From contig CM049306.1 in assembly GCA_026874595.1 (NCBI GenBank), positions 1,316,019-1,380,018 of the forward strand: a stretch of DNA of 64,000 bases, given 5' to 3'. The notes under the pieces are model-generated. The model made no database searches, had not been told where the DNA came from, and was given only the letters and a program-made list of their open reading frames with translations. Position numbers and translations under genes: made by a program. This DNA comes from Sipunculus nudus (Eukaryota > Annelida > Sipuncula > Golfingiida > Sipunculidae). Below, one piece after another: positions 13,591 through 25,300 of this stretch (the stretch's first letter is position 1; every line of letters starts with the position of its first letter).

Positions 13591-13893
13591 GGTTACAGTT
13601 GGACCTAGAAACTTCTTATTTGATTAAGATCCAGGGAATTTCTTGTAAAAATTTCTTGGAAACTGAAATAATTTCACTGTAACCTATAATCTGCAAGCTC
13701 CGTGAAAGAACATGATTTTAACACTTAAATTGGCACCAATGGTTGCAGCTGGATGTAGAAAAAGGTCACTGTGACCTATACCAATCTAAGGTCTTTTGGC
13801 AAAATGCATGATTTTGAGCACTCTGGGAGTCTTTTTTCCCATTGTTCAAAGTTCTCTGAATTCAGCTGAGCGTCATGGCCCATGGGCCACTAA
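13591..13893 (+). mobile_element. Remnant of a dispersed element with a family-A-like 3' end
   Basis: The segment resembles the repeated units at 34030-35209 (a gene-free motif around TTTCTTGGAAAC, CTGAAAT and CACTGTAACCTA). It ends with CAGCTGAGCGTCATG, GCCCATGGGC and CACTAA near 13893. The palindrome GCCCATGGGC just before the end matches the 3' hairpin of family A. No 5' end was found, so it is probably truncated. Confidence 0.55.
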
Positions 13894-14144
13894 TTTTAAA
13901 CAGTGCTGTAAAACCATATTCCTTTGTTGATGTTAGTTGAAGTCTGACAGTTCTGGTGGTATTATTGTTGATGTAAGTTGTTGTCTGACAGTTATGATTG
14001 TATTATTGTTAATGTTAGTTATAGTCTGACAGTTGCTGTTATTATTGTTATAAGGAGCCTGTGTCATGTATGTGTTTTTTGTCAATGTCAGATGTAATAT
14101 TTACCTTTATGTCTAAATTAATTAAATATTTTGAATCCTTTCAG
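13894..14144 (+). other. Intron 2 distal part
   Basis: About 250 bases with a diverged triplicate of GTTAGTTGTAGTCTGACAGT-like sequence (13930-14040) and otherwise unique AT-rich DNA. It leads into the exon-3 acceptor. Confidence 0.5.
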
Positions 14145-14204
14145 ACAGAAGATAAAGAATTTGACTTTAAGATCCAATCAGCTGAATCTAGGAGAGCAGT
14201 TCAG
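14145..14204 (+). CDS. Predicted exon 3 (60 bp, phase 0-0)
   Basis: The acceptor is AATCCTTTCAG ending at 14144 and the donor is CAG/GTAAAT at 14205. The phase-0 translation is TEDKEFDFKIQSAESRRAVQ, a charged 20-residue segment. One other frame is also open, but only phase 0 matches both neighbours. The last 13 bases and the donor are copied seven more times downstream in the 52-bp array, so this exon end appears to be the founder of that repeat. Confidence 0.65.
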
Positions 14205-14582
14205 GTAAATACCATTAAATACCACAAAACATAAAAGATTTGGGAGAGCAGTTCAGGTAAATACCATACAATTCCACTAAACATTAAAGTTCTAGGGGAG
14301 CAGTTCAGGTAAATATAAAAGAAATAACACAAAACATTAAAGATCTGGGAGAGCAGTTCAGGTAAATACCATTAAATACCACAAAACATTAAAGATCTGG
14401 GAGAGCAGTTCAGGTAAATACCATTAAATACCACAAAACATTAAAGATGCGGGAGAGCAGTTCAAGTTAATACCATAAAATACCACAAAGATATAAGATC
14501 TAGGACTGCAGTTAAGGTAAATATCATAAAATACCACAAAATATGAAAGATTTAGGAGAGCAGTTCAGATAAATACCATAAA
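14192..14582 (+). repeat. 52-bp array made from the end of exon 3 and its donor, about 8 copies
   Basis: Each unit has GAGAGCAGTTCAG/GTAAAT followed by ACCATTAAATACCACAAAAC and a short linker. The first copy is the true exon-3 end; the exon-derived part recurs ending near 14256, 14308, 14361, 14413, 14464, 14516 and 14568. Most copies keep an intact CAG/GTAAAT donor; later ones have decayed (CAAGTTAA, AAGGTAAA, CAGATAAA). It is an intronic amplification of an exon-intron boundary. Confidence 0.85.
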
Positions 14583-14589
14583 AACCGGA

Positions 14590-15108
14590 ATCAACTAGAA
14601 GACTGGTATCTCTCTGCTTTTGGGTTGCACTCTCATCTAGACTACTTATAATACTTCTTTGTTTATGAGTTGCAAGATCATCTCAGGGCCTGCTAACCAT
14701 GGCAGTCTCATCTAGAAGACTTCTGGTACCTCTGCTTTTTAATTGCAATATCATCTAGAACACTTCTTGTATATCTCTGCTTTTAGGTTGCAGTCTAATT
14801 TAGAACACTTATAATAATTCTCTGTTTATGGGTTGCAAGATCATCTCAGGGCCTGCTCACCATGACAGTCTTATCTAGAACACTTCTGGAACCTCTCTGC
14901 TTTTGGGTTGCATTCTCATCTTGAACACAATAATACTCTGTTTTTGGATTGCAAGATCATCTTTCTGCTTTTTGGTTGCGGTATCATGTAGAACACTTCT
15001 AGTACCTCTCTACTTTTTGATTGCAGTATCATCTAGGACACTTCTGGTACCTCTCTACTTTTTGATTACAGTATCATCTAGGACACTTCTGGTACCTCTC
15101 TGCTTTTT
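14590..15108 (+). repeat. 45-bp minisatellite, degenerate left part
   Basis: The left edge of the large 45-bp array. Units at 14590-14970 are diverged and mixed with a longer variant containing GATCATCTCAGGGCCTGCT. From about 15000 they become regular. Element A1 interrupts the array at 15109. Confidence 0.85.
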
Positions 15109-17734
15109 AGCTCAGCTGACTATAAGTCATCTGAGCTATAGTCGTGGTCCATTGTCCGTCGTCCGTCCGTCTGTCCGTCCGTCCGTCCGTCCGTAGATGT
15201 GGCACGTTTTGAAACCGTAAGACCTAGGAATCCAAAATTCGGCATAATGTTAGATGTCCCCAAGATCTCCTACCAAGCCGAAAACTGGGTCTTTGCAACT
15301 TCGTTCCTTTGAGAAATTAAGGAAAAACCTCAATTTTTTATTAAAAACCTATTTTCACACTTCAGGACTGCCTAATATCAAAACCACTGATCTGTTTTTC
15401 CTCATATTTACCATAAATATTCCTCTATATAGTTCCTATGTACATGCCAGAAATTATGTCTGTATTATTTAATTTAAAAAAGTTATGGGCCCAAACATAA
15501 TGCATTTTGTAAAAAATCAGGAAAGATATTTGATCACTTAACACAAAAAATGTTAAAGCTTTCGACCTTTTTTCCAGTAATACATCTTTAGTTAATCAAA
15601 ATTAAATTGTATACCCAAAATTAGATGAAAATCTTTTAAATTTTCTAAAATATTAATAAAAATAAAAAATTGGTACCTTAAATTTTGCCCAACTTTGACC
15701 ATGGCACGTTTTTTTCCTGTAAGTACTGTGGATTTAATTTTCACAGCATGTTTTTGTTAGCATTTCAACTGTTAACACCAAAAATTTGAAACCAGTTGAT
15801 CAAAAACTGTAGATTAAATTCAAGTTTTCAAGCACCATGTAACATATTGTTTACATCAAGCTAGTGTTATGCAGTTTGCAAGAGCTCAGCTCCCCAGCTT
15901 CAGCTCTTAGTTCCTTAAATTCGGCATACAGTTAGATGTCTCCAAAATCCCCTACCATGCCAAGAATTTGGTCACTAGGACTTAATACCTTCGAGATATT
16001 AATGAAAAACTTCATTTTTCCATTAAAAACCCATTGTTACACTTCAAGACTGCCTAATATCAAAACCACTGATCTGACTTTAATTATAAATAATATACAT
16101 ATTTTTCATTCTCTATGCACATGCCAGAATGATGTCAGTATTGCGTAATTGTTTTAAGTTATGGGCCCAAACATAATGCACTTTGTAAAAAATCAAGAAA
16201 TATATTTACTCCCTTAACAAGGGCATTGCTGAAGCTAGAGATTTTTTTTGTCAGGGATGTAACATTATTTAATCAAGATTCAATTGAATACCCAAAATTA
16301 GTTCTGAATTTTTCAAATTTTATAAGTTATTAGTATAAATATAAAATTAGTACCTTAAATTTTGCCCAACTGTGACCATGGCATGTTTGTGTCCTGTGAG
16401 CACTGTTGATATAATTTTCATATCATGCACACATTAGGATTTCAGTTTTTTCAGTTTAGAAAGCTGAAAGAAATTGGCCAAAAATTGTAGCTTTTATTAA
16501 TGTTTTTAATGAGACCCTGTCAGACTTTGGCTCTCGCCAACCCCTCTTGAGTCACCTGTATGTTGACCTTGTTGACCTTTCATCAAATTATGCACGCTTG
16601 AGGCGAGGCATACAGGATTCCAGGCAGCTTATGGCCAGCCACAGTTGATCCAGGTGTCCATCCCAACTCATCTAGTAGTTTTAACCAACAACATAACAAT
16701 AAACAATAAATTAATAAATTTTTATTAGTTTTTAATAACAAATTAAAGAAAAATAGAAAAGGAATTTGTTAGTTTATAATAACAGGAAATTAACTTGCAG
16801 TTACTGATGATATAAGAATCTTGTATCGATGGGTAGAATGTCACATATTCCAAATAACACCATGCAGTCACCTATGGCATTTTTCAGTTCAATTTTAATG
16901 ATAAAGAAGTAAATCATATTATTCATTACTAATCATTAGGGATCATATGAAGGAAATTAATAATAGACAAAGATGCAGTTGATAATATTAATCTAGATTC
17001 CTACTGTGTCTAGTGTGTACATTGATGTGAAATTAGTCCAAAATAAATTTTTTACAGTTATTTTTTAATATAAATAAAAGCCATAAAACTAGGTACTTAT
17101 GATCATTATTTAAATGTGTGAATTTTGTATATTCTGGATTCTCAACATCATTGGTTGGTGAAACTGAATAAATACCAGACATGGTGCAAATACTTTGTAA
17201 TTGTATTTAAATACAAATATGATTATGTACTCCATTATAAAATTTCTTGCATAAAGAATAGGAATTCAGGTAAAAATGAAAGTATATGAATACTTGTGCA
17301 AATACTTTCAAAATGTATTCATGAATGCATTCATGAATATATTCTTTAATATTATTTTAATAATCATATCAGTTATATTTCATTTTAAAAAATCATATGA
17401 TTCTCTTATTATTTTTTATAAAAATTATATTTGGGACAATATTTGTAATTTTTTTTAATAAATAGTTAAACTCTTATATTATATGTTCTGCTTATAAGTT
17501 ATATGGCCAAGTCAAAATCTGTGTGACAATAGTACTCCATTTGTTAATAAAATGAATGAAATCAATCCTCTTCCCTGTCTTCAAAGGTACTATCAAAATC
17601 ATACATAAGCTAAACAACAACAACTCATAATACAGCTTATATTTATTACCACACAAAACCAGCATGTGCCTCATTTCTAAATAATATTTTTTATCATATA
17701 TAACAGCTGAGCGTCGTGACCCATAGGTCCCTTG
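15109..17734 (+). mobile_element. Family-A Helentron/HINE-like element, copy A1 (2,626 bp)
   Basis: The element begins AGCTCAGCTGAC and ends GACCCATAGGTCCCTTG; it is flanked by TT on both sides, and the surrounding 45-bp array shows the empty site. The 5' end is a palindrome: AGCTCAG pairs with CTGAGCT and TGACT with AGTCA. A GTCC-type tetranucleotide run follows at 15154-15194. Inside are two imperfect direct copies of a roughly 680-bp module (from 15236 and from 15918), then about 1.1 kb of AT-rich tail with a 22-bp perfect palindrome at 17317-17338. GCTCAGCTG near the 5' end recurs inverted (CAGCTGAGC) about 25 bases inside the 3' end. No protein of its own is encoded. The architecture fits non-autonomous Helentrons (TT targets, subterminal inverted repeats, 3' hairpin). 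Confidence 0.8.
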
Positions 17735-19722
17735 TTTATTGCAGTATCATCTAGGACACTTCTGGTACCTCTCTACTTTTTGATTACAGTATCATCTAGG
17801 ACACTTCTGGTACCTCTCTACTTTTTGATTGCAGTATCATCTAGGACACTTCTGGTACCTCTCTACTTTTTTATTGCAGTATCATCTAGGACACTTCTGG
17901 TACCTCTCTGCTTTTGGGTTGCAGTCTCATCTAGAACACTTCTGGTACCTCTCTGCTTTTTTATTGCAGTATCATCCAGAACACTTCTGGTACCTTTCTG
18001 CTTTTTTTATTGCAGTATCATCTAGAACACTTCTGGTACCTCTCTACTTTTTTATTACAGTATCATCTAGGACACTTTTGGTACCTCTCTGCTTTTTGTT
18101 TGCAGTATCATCCAGAACACTTCTGGTACCTCTCTGCTTTTTTATTGCAGTATCATCTAGGACACTTCTGGTACCTCTCTGCTTTTTGGTTGTGGTATCA
18201 TCCAGAACACTTCTGGTATCCCTCTGCTTTTGGGTTGCAGTATCATCTAGAACACTTCTGGTACCTCTCTGCTTTTTTATTGCAGTATCATCTTGGACAC
18301 TTCTGGTACCTCTCTGCTTTTTGGTTGTGGTATCATCCAGAACACTTCTGGTATCCCTCTGCTTTTGGGTTGCAGTCTAATCTAGAACACTTTTGGTACC
18401 TCTCTGCTTTTTTATTGCAGTATCATCCAGAACACTTCTGGTACCTCTCTGCTTTTTTATTGCAGTATCATCTAGGAAACTTCTGGTACCTCTCTACTTT
18501 TTGATTACAGTATCATCTAGGACACTTCTGGTACCTCTCTGCTTTTTGTTTGCAGTATCATCTAGAACACTTCTGGTACCTCTCTACTTTTTTTATTACA
18601 GTATCATCTAGGACACTTCTGGTACCTCTCTGCTTTTTGTTTGCAGTATCATCCAGAACACTTCTGGTACCTCTCTGCTTTTTTATTGCAGTATCATCTA
18701 GGACACTTCTGGTACCTCTCTGCTTTTTGGTTGTGGTATCATCCAGAACACTTCTGGTATCCCTCTGCTTTTGGGTTGCAGTATCATCTAGAACACTTCT
18801 GGTACCTCTCTGCTTTTTTATTGCAGTATCATCTAGGACACTTCTGGTACCTCTCTGCTTTTTTATTGCAGTATCGTCTAGAACACTTCTGGTACCTCTC
18901 TGCTTTTTTATTGCAGTATCATCTTGGACACTTCTGGTACCTCTCTGCTTTTTTATTGCAGTATCATCTAGAACACTTCTGGAACCCCTCTACTTTTTGA
19001 TTACAGTTTCATCTAGGACACTTCTGGTACCTCTCTGCTTTTTTATTGCAGTATCATCTAGGACACTTCTGGTACCTCTCTGCTTTTTTATTGCAGTGTC
19101 ATCTAGGACACTTCTGGTACCTCTCTATATTTTGATTACAGTATCATCTAGGACACTTCTGGTACCTCTCTGCTTTTTGTTTGCAGTATCATCCAGAACA
19201 CTTCTGGTATCCCTCTGCTTTTTGGTTGCAGTCTCATCTAGGACACTTCTGGTACCTCTCTGCTTTTTTATTGCAGTATCATCCAGAACACTTCTGGTAC
19301 CTCTCTGCTTTTTGTTTGCAGTATCATCTAGGACACTTCTGGTACCTCTCTGCTTTTTTATTGCAGTGTCATCTAGGACACTTCTGGTACCTCTCTGCTT
19401 TTTTATTGCAGTATCATCTAGAACACTTCTGGTACCTCTCTACTTTTTGATTACAGTATCATCTAGGACACTTCTGGTACCTCTCTGCTTTTTTTTTGCA
19501 GTATCATCCAGAACACTTCTGGTATCCCTCTGCTTTTTGGTTGCAGTCTCATCTAGGACACTTCTGGTACCTCTCTGCTTTTTTATTGCAGTATCATCCA
19601 GAACACTTCTGGTACCTCTCTGCTTTTTGTTTGCAGTATCATCCAGAACACTTCTGGTATCCCTCTGCTTTTGGGTTGCAGTATCATCTAGGACACTTCT
19701 GGTACCTCTCTGCTTTTTTATT
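17735..19722 (+). repeat. 45-bp minisatellite, middle segment
   Basis: About 44 regular units between the two family-A insertions. The unit is GCAGTATCATCTAGGACACT, TCTGGTACCTCTCTGCTTTT, TTATT (45 bp, 15 codons), so all units stay in one frame and give repeated SSRTLLVPLCFFIAV-type translations. Variants at three or four positions define subtypes. Confidence 0.95.
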
Positions 19723-22337
19723 AGCTCAGCTGACTATAAGTCATCTGAGCTATAGTCGTGGTCAATTGTCCGTCGTCCGTCCATCTGTCCGTCCGTCCGT
19801 CCGTACGTCCGTAGATGTGGCACGTTTTGAAACCGTAAGACCTAGGAATCCAAAATCGGCATAATGTTAGATGTCCCAAAGATCTCCTACCAAGCTGAAA
19901 ACTGGGTCTTTTCGACTTCGTTCCTTTGAGAAATTAAGGAAAAACCTCAATTTTTTATTAAAAACCTATTTTCACACTTCAGGACTGCCTAATATCAAAA
20001 CTACTCATCTGTTTTTCCTCATATTTACCATAAATATTCCTCTTTATTGTTCCTATGTACATTTAAGAAATTATGTCAGTATTATATAATTTCAAAAAGT
20101 TATGGACCCAAACATAATCCATTTTGTAAAAAATCAGGAAAGATATTTGATTACTTAACACAAAACATGTTAAAGCTATGGACCTTTTTTCCAGTAATAT
20201 AACTTTAATTAATCAAAATTAAATTGTATACCCAAAATTAGATGAAAATCTTTTAAATTTTTTAAAATATTAATAAAAATAAAAAATTGGTACCTTAAAT
20301 TTTGCCCAACTTTGACCATGGCACGTTTTTTTCCTGTAAGTACTGTGGATTTAATTTTCACAGCATGTTTTTGCTATCTTTTCAACTGTTAACACCAAAA
20401 ATTTGAAACCAGTTGATCAAAAACTGTAGATTTTATTCAGGTTTTCAAGCACCATGTAACATATTTTTTACATCAAGCTAGTGTTATGCAGTTTGCAAGA
20501 GCTCAGCTCCCCAGCTTCAGCTCTTAGTTCCTTAAATTCAGCATACAGCTAGATGTCTCCAAAATCCCCTACCATGCCAAGAATTTGGTCACTAGGACTT
20601 AATACCTTCAAGATATTATTGAAAAACTTCATTTTTCCATTAAAAACCCATTGTTACACTTCAAGACTGCCTACTATCAAAACCACTGATCTGACTTTAA
20701 TCATAAATAATATACATATTTTTCATTCTCTATGCACATGCCAGAATGATGTCAGTATTGCATAATTGTTTAAAGTTATGGGCCCAAACATAATGCACTT
20801 TGTAAAAAATCAAGAAATATATTTACTCCCTTAACAAGGGCATTGCTGAAACTAGAGATTTTTTGTCAGGGATGTAACATTATTTAATCAAGATTCAATT
20901 GAATACCCAAAATTAGTTCTGAATTTTTCAAATTTTATAAGTTAATATTATAAATGTAAAATTAGTAACTTAAATTTTGCCCAACTTTGACCATGGCACG
21001 TTTGTTTCCTGTGAGCACTGTTGATATAATTTTCATATCATGCACACATAAGGATTTCAGCTTTTAAGTTTAGAAAGCTGAAAGATATTGGCAAAAATTG
21101 TAGCTTTTATTAATGTTTTTATGAGACCCTGTCAGACTTTGGCTCTCTCAAGCCCCTCTTGAGTCACCTGTATGTTGACCTTGTTGAACTTTCAGCAAAT
21201 TATGCATGCTTGAGGCGAGGCATACACAGGAATCCAGGCAGCTTATGGCCAGCCACAGTTGATCCAGGTGTCCAACCCAACTCATCTAGTAGTTTTAACC
21301 AACTACATAACAATAAACAATAAATTAATTTTAAAAAAATTAAAAAAATTAAAGAAAAATAGAAAAGGAATTTGTTAGTTTATAATAACAGGAAATTAAC
21401 TTGCAGTTACTGATGATATAAGAATCTTGTATCGATGGATAGAATGTCACGTATTCCAAATAACAACATGCAGTCACCTATGGTATTTTTCAGTTCAATT
21501 TTAATGATAAAGAAGTAAATCATATCATTTATTACTAATCATTAGGGATCATATGATGGAAATTAATGATAGACAAAGATGCAGTTGATAATATTAATCT
21601 AGATTCCAACTGTGTCTAGTGTGTACATTGATGTGAAATTAGTCCAAAATGAATTTATTACAGTTTTTTTTTAATATAAATAAAAGCCATAAAACCAGGT
21701 ACTTGTGATCATTATTTAAATGTGTGAATTTTGTATATTCTGGATTCTCAACATCATTGTTTGGTGAAAACTGAATAAATACCAGACATGGTGGGATTAC
21801 TTTGTAATTGTATTTAAATACAAATATGATTATGTACTCCATTATAAAACTCTTGCATAAAGAATGGGAATTCAGGTAAAAATGAAAGTATATGAATACC
21901 AGTGCAAATACTTTCAAAATGTATTCATGAATGCATTCATGAATATATTCTTTAATATTATTTTAATAATTATTTCAGTTACATTTCATTTTAAAAAATC
22001 ATATGATTCTCTTATTATTTTTAATAAAAATTTTATTTGGAACAATATTTGTAATTTTTTTTTAATTAATAGTTAAACCCTTATATATTCTGCTTATAAG
22101 TTATATGGCAAAGTCAAAATCTGTGTGACAATAGTACTCCATTTGTCAATAAAATAAATGAAATCAATCCTCTTCCCTGTCTCCAAAGGTACCATCAAAA
22201 TCATACATAAGCTAAACAACAACAACTCATAATACAGCTTATATTTATTACCACACAAAACCAGCAAGTGCCTCATTTCTAAATAATATTTTTTAATCAT
22301 ATATAACAGCTGAGCGTCATGACCCATAGGTCCCTTG
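19723..22337 (+). mobile_element. Family-A Helentron/HINE-like element, copy A2 (2,615 bp)
   Basis: A near-identical copy of A1, co-linear from end to end with scattered substitutions and small indels. It starts AGCTCAGCTGAC at 19723 and ends GACCCATAGGTCCCTTG at 22337, again flanked by TT. It keeps the tetranucleotide run (19768-19812), the two internal modules and the 22-bp palindrome (21923-21944). It entered the 45-bp unit at a different position from A1 (after the ATT of CTTTTTTATT rather than within the T run), so it is a separate insertion and not a copy made by array expansion. Confidence 0.8.
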
Positions 22338-25300
22338 TTGCAGTATCATCCAGAACACTTCTGGTACCTCTCTGCTTTTTGTTTGCAGTATCATTCTAAA
22401 CACTTCTGGTATCCCTCTGCTTTTGGGTTGCAGTCTCATCTAGGACACTTCTGGTACCTCTCTGCTTTTTTATTGCAGTATCATCCAGAACACTTCTGGT
22501 ACCTCTCTGCTTTTTTATTGCAGTATCATCCAGAACACTTCTTGTACCTCTCTACTTTTTTATTACAGTATCATCTAGGACACTTCTGGTACCTCTCTGC
22601 TTTTTTATTGCAGTATCATCTAGAACACTTCTGGTACCTCTCTGCTTTTTTATTGCAGTATCATCTAGAACACTTCTGGTACCTCTCTACTTTTTTATTG
22701 CAGTATCATCCAGAACACTTCTTGTACCTCTCTACTTTTTTATTACAGTATCATCTAGGACACTTCTGGTACCTCTCTGCTTTTTTATTGCAGTATCATC
22801 TAGAACACTTCTGGTACCTCTCTGCTTTTTTATTGCAGTATCATCTAGAACACTTCTGGTACCTCTCTAATTTTTTATTGCAGTATCATCCAGAACACTT
22901 CTGGTACCATTCTGCTTTTTTATTGCAGTCTCATCTAGGACACTTCTGGTACCTCTCTGCTTTTTGGTTGTGGTATCATCCAGAACACTTCTGGTACCTC
23001 TCTACTTTTTGATTACAGTATCATCTAGGACACTTCTGGTACCTCTCTGCTTTTTGTTTGCAGTATCATCCAGAACACTTCTGGTACCTCTCTGCTTTTT
23101 TATTGCAGTCTCATCTAGGACACTTCTGGTACCTCTCTGCTTTTTGGTTGTGGTATCATCCAGAACACTTCTGGTACCTCTCTACTTTTTGATTACAGTA
23201 TCATCTAGGACACTTCTGGTACCTCTCTGCTTTTTGTTTGCAGTATCATCCAGAACACTGCTGGTACCTCTCTGCTTTTTGTTTGCAGTATCATCCAGAA
23301 CACTTCTGGTACCTCTCTGCTTTTTGTTTGCAGTATCATCCAGAACACTTCTGGTACCTCTCTACTTTATGATTACAGTATCATCTAGGACACTTCTGGT
23401 ACCTCTCTACTTTTTGATTGCAGTATCATCCAGAACACTTCTGGTACCTCTCTGCTTTTTGTTTGCAGTATCATCCAGAACACTTCTGGTACCTCTCTGC
23501 TTTTTTATTGCAGTATCATCCAGAACACTTCTGGTACCTCTCTGCTTTTTGTTTGCAGTATCATCCAGAACACTTCTGGTACCTCTCTACTTTTGGATTA
23601 CAGTATCATCTAGGACACTTCTGGTACCTCTCTGCTTTTTGTTTGCAGTATCATCCAGAACACTTCTGCTACCTCTCTGCTTTTTTATTGCGGTCTCATC
23701 TAGGACACTTCTGGTACCTCTCTGCTTTTTGGTTGTGGTATCATCCAGAACACTTCGGGTACCTCTCTACTTTTTGATTACAGTATCATCTAGGACACTT
23801 CTGGTACCTCTCTGCTTTTTGTTTGCAGTATCATCCAGAACACTTCTGGTACCTCTCTACTTTTTGATTACAGTATCATCTAGGACACTTCTGGTACCTC
23901 TCTGCTTTTTGTTTGCAGTATCATCCAGAACACTTCTGGTACCTCTATGCTTTTTGTTTGCAGTATCATCCAGAACACTTCTGGTACCTCTCTACTTTTT
24001 GATTACAGTATCATCTAGGACACTTCTGGTACCTCTCTGCTTTTTGTTTGCAGTATCATCCAGAACACTTCTGGTACCTCTCTGCTTTTTTATTGCGGTC
24101 TCATCTAGGACACTTCTGGTACCTCTCTGCTTTTTGGTTGTGGTATCATCCAGAACACTTCTGGTACCTCTCTACTTTTTGATTACAGTATCATCTAGGA
24201 CACTTCTGGTACCTCTCTGCTTTTTGTTTGCAGTATCATCCAGAACACTTCTGGTACCTCTCTGCTTTTTGTTTGCAGTATCATCCAGAACACTTCTGGT
24301 ACCTCTCTACTTTTTGATTACAGTATCATCTAGGACACTTCTGGTACCTCTCTGCTTTTTGTTTGCAGTATCATCCAGAACACTTCTGGTGCCTCTCTGC
24401 TTTTTTATTGCGGTCTCATCTAGGACACTTCTGGTACCTCTCTGCTTTTTGGTTGTGGTATCATCCAGAACACTTCTGGTACCTCTCTACTTTTTGATTA
24501 CAGTATCATCTAGGACACTTCTGGTACCTCTCTGCTTTTTGTTTGCAGTATCATCCAGAACACTGCTGGTACCTCTCTGCTTTTTGTTTGCAGTATCATC
24601 CAGAACACTTCTGGTACCTCTCTACTTTTTGATTACAGTATCATCTAGGACACTTCTGGTACCTCTCTACTTTTTGATTACAGTATCATCTAGGACACTT
24701 CTGGTACCTCTCTGCTTTTTGTTTGCAGTATCATCCAGAACACTTCTGGTATCCCTCTGCTTTTGGGTTGCAGTATCATCTAGGACACTTCTGGTACCTC
24801 TCTGCTTTTTTATTGCAGTATCATCCAGAACACTTCTGGTACCTCTCTGCTTTTTGTTTGCAGTATCATCCAGAACCCTTCTGGTATCCCTCTGCTTTTG
24901 GGTTTCAGTATCATCTAGGACACTTCTGGTACCTCTCTGCTTTTTTATTGCAGTATCATCCAGAACACTTCTGGTACCTCTCTGCTTTTTGTTTGCAGTA
25001 TCATCCAGAACACTTCTGGTATCCCTCTGCTTTTGGGTTGCAGTCTCATCTAGGACACTTCTGGTACCTCTCTGCTTTTTTATTGCAGTATCATCCAGAA
25101 CACTTCTGGTACCTCTCTGCTTTTTTATTGCAGTATCATCCAGAACACTTCTGGTACCTCTCTGCTTTTTTATTACAGTATCATCTAGGACACTTCTGGT
25201 ACCTCTCTGCTTTTTTATTGCAGTATCATCTAGGACACTTCTGGTACCTCTCTGCTTTTTGGTTGTGGTATCATCCAGAACACTTCTGGTACCTCTCTGC

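Noticed and set aside
15254-16148. Paired short frames with similar peptides (MSPRSPTKP..., MSPKSPTMP...)
   Set aside because: They reflect the internal 680-bp duplication of family-A elements; frames are short, end early and change between copies.
15109-22337. Tc1/mariner origin for family-A elements
   Set aside because: There is no TA target duplication; three empty sites in the window show TT, and the ends lack full terminal inverted repeats.
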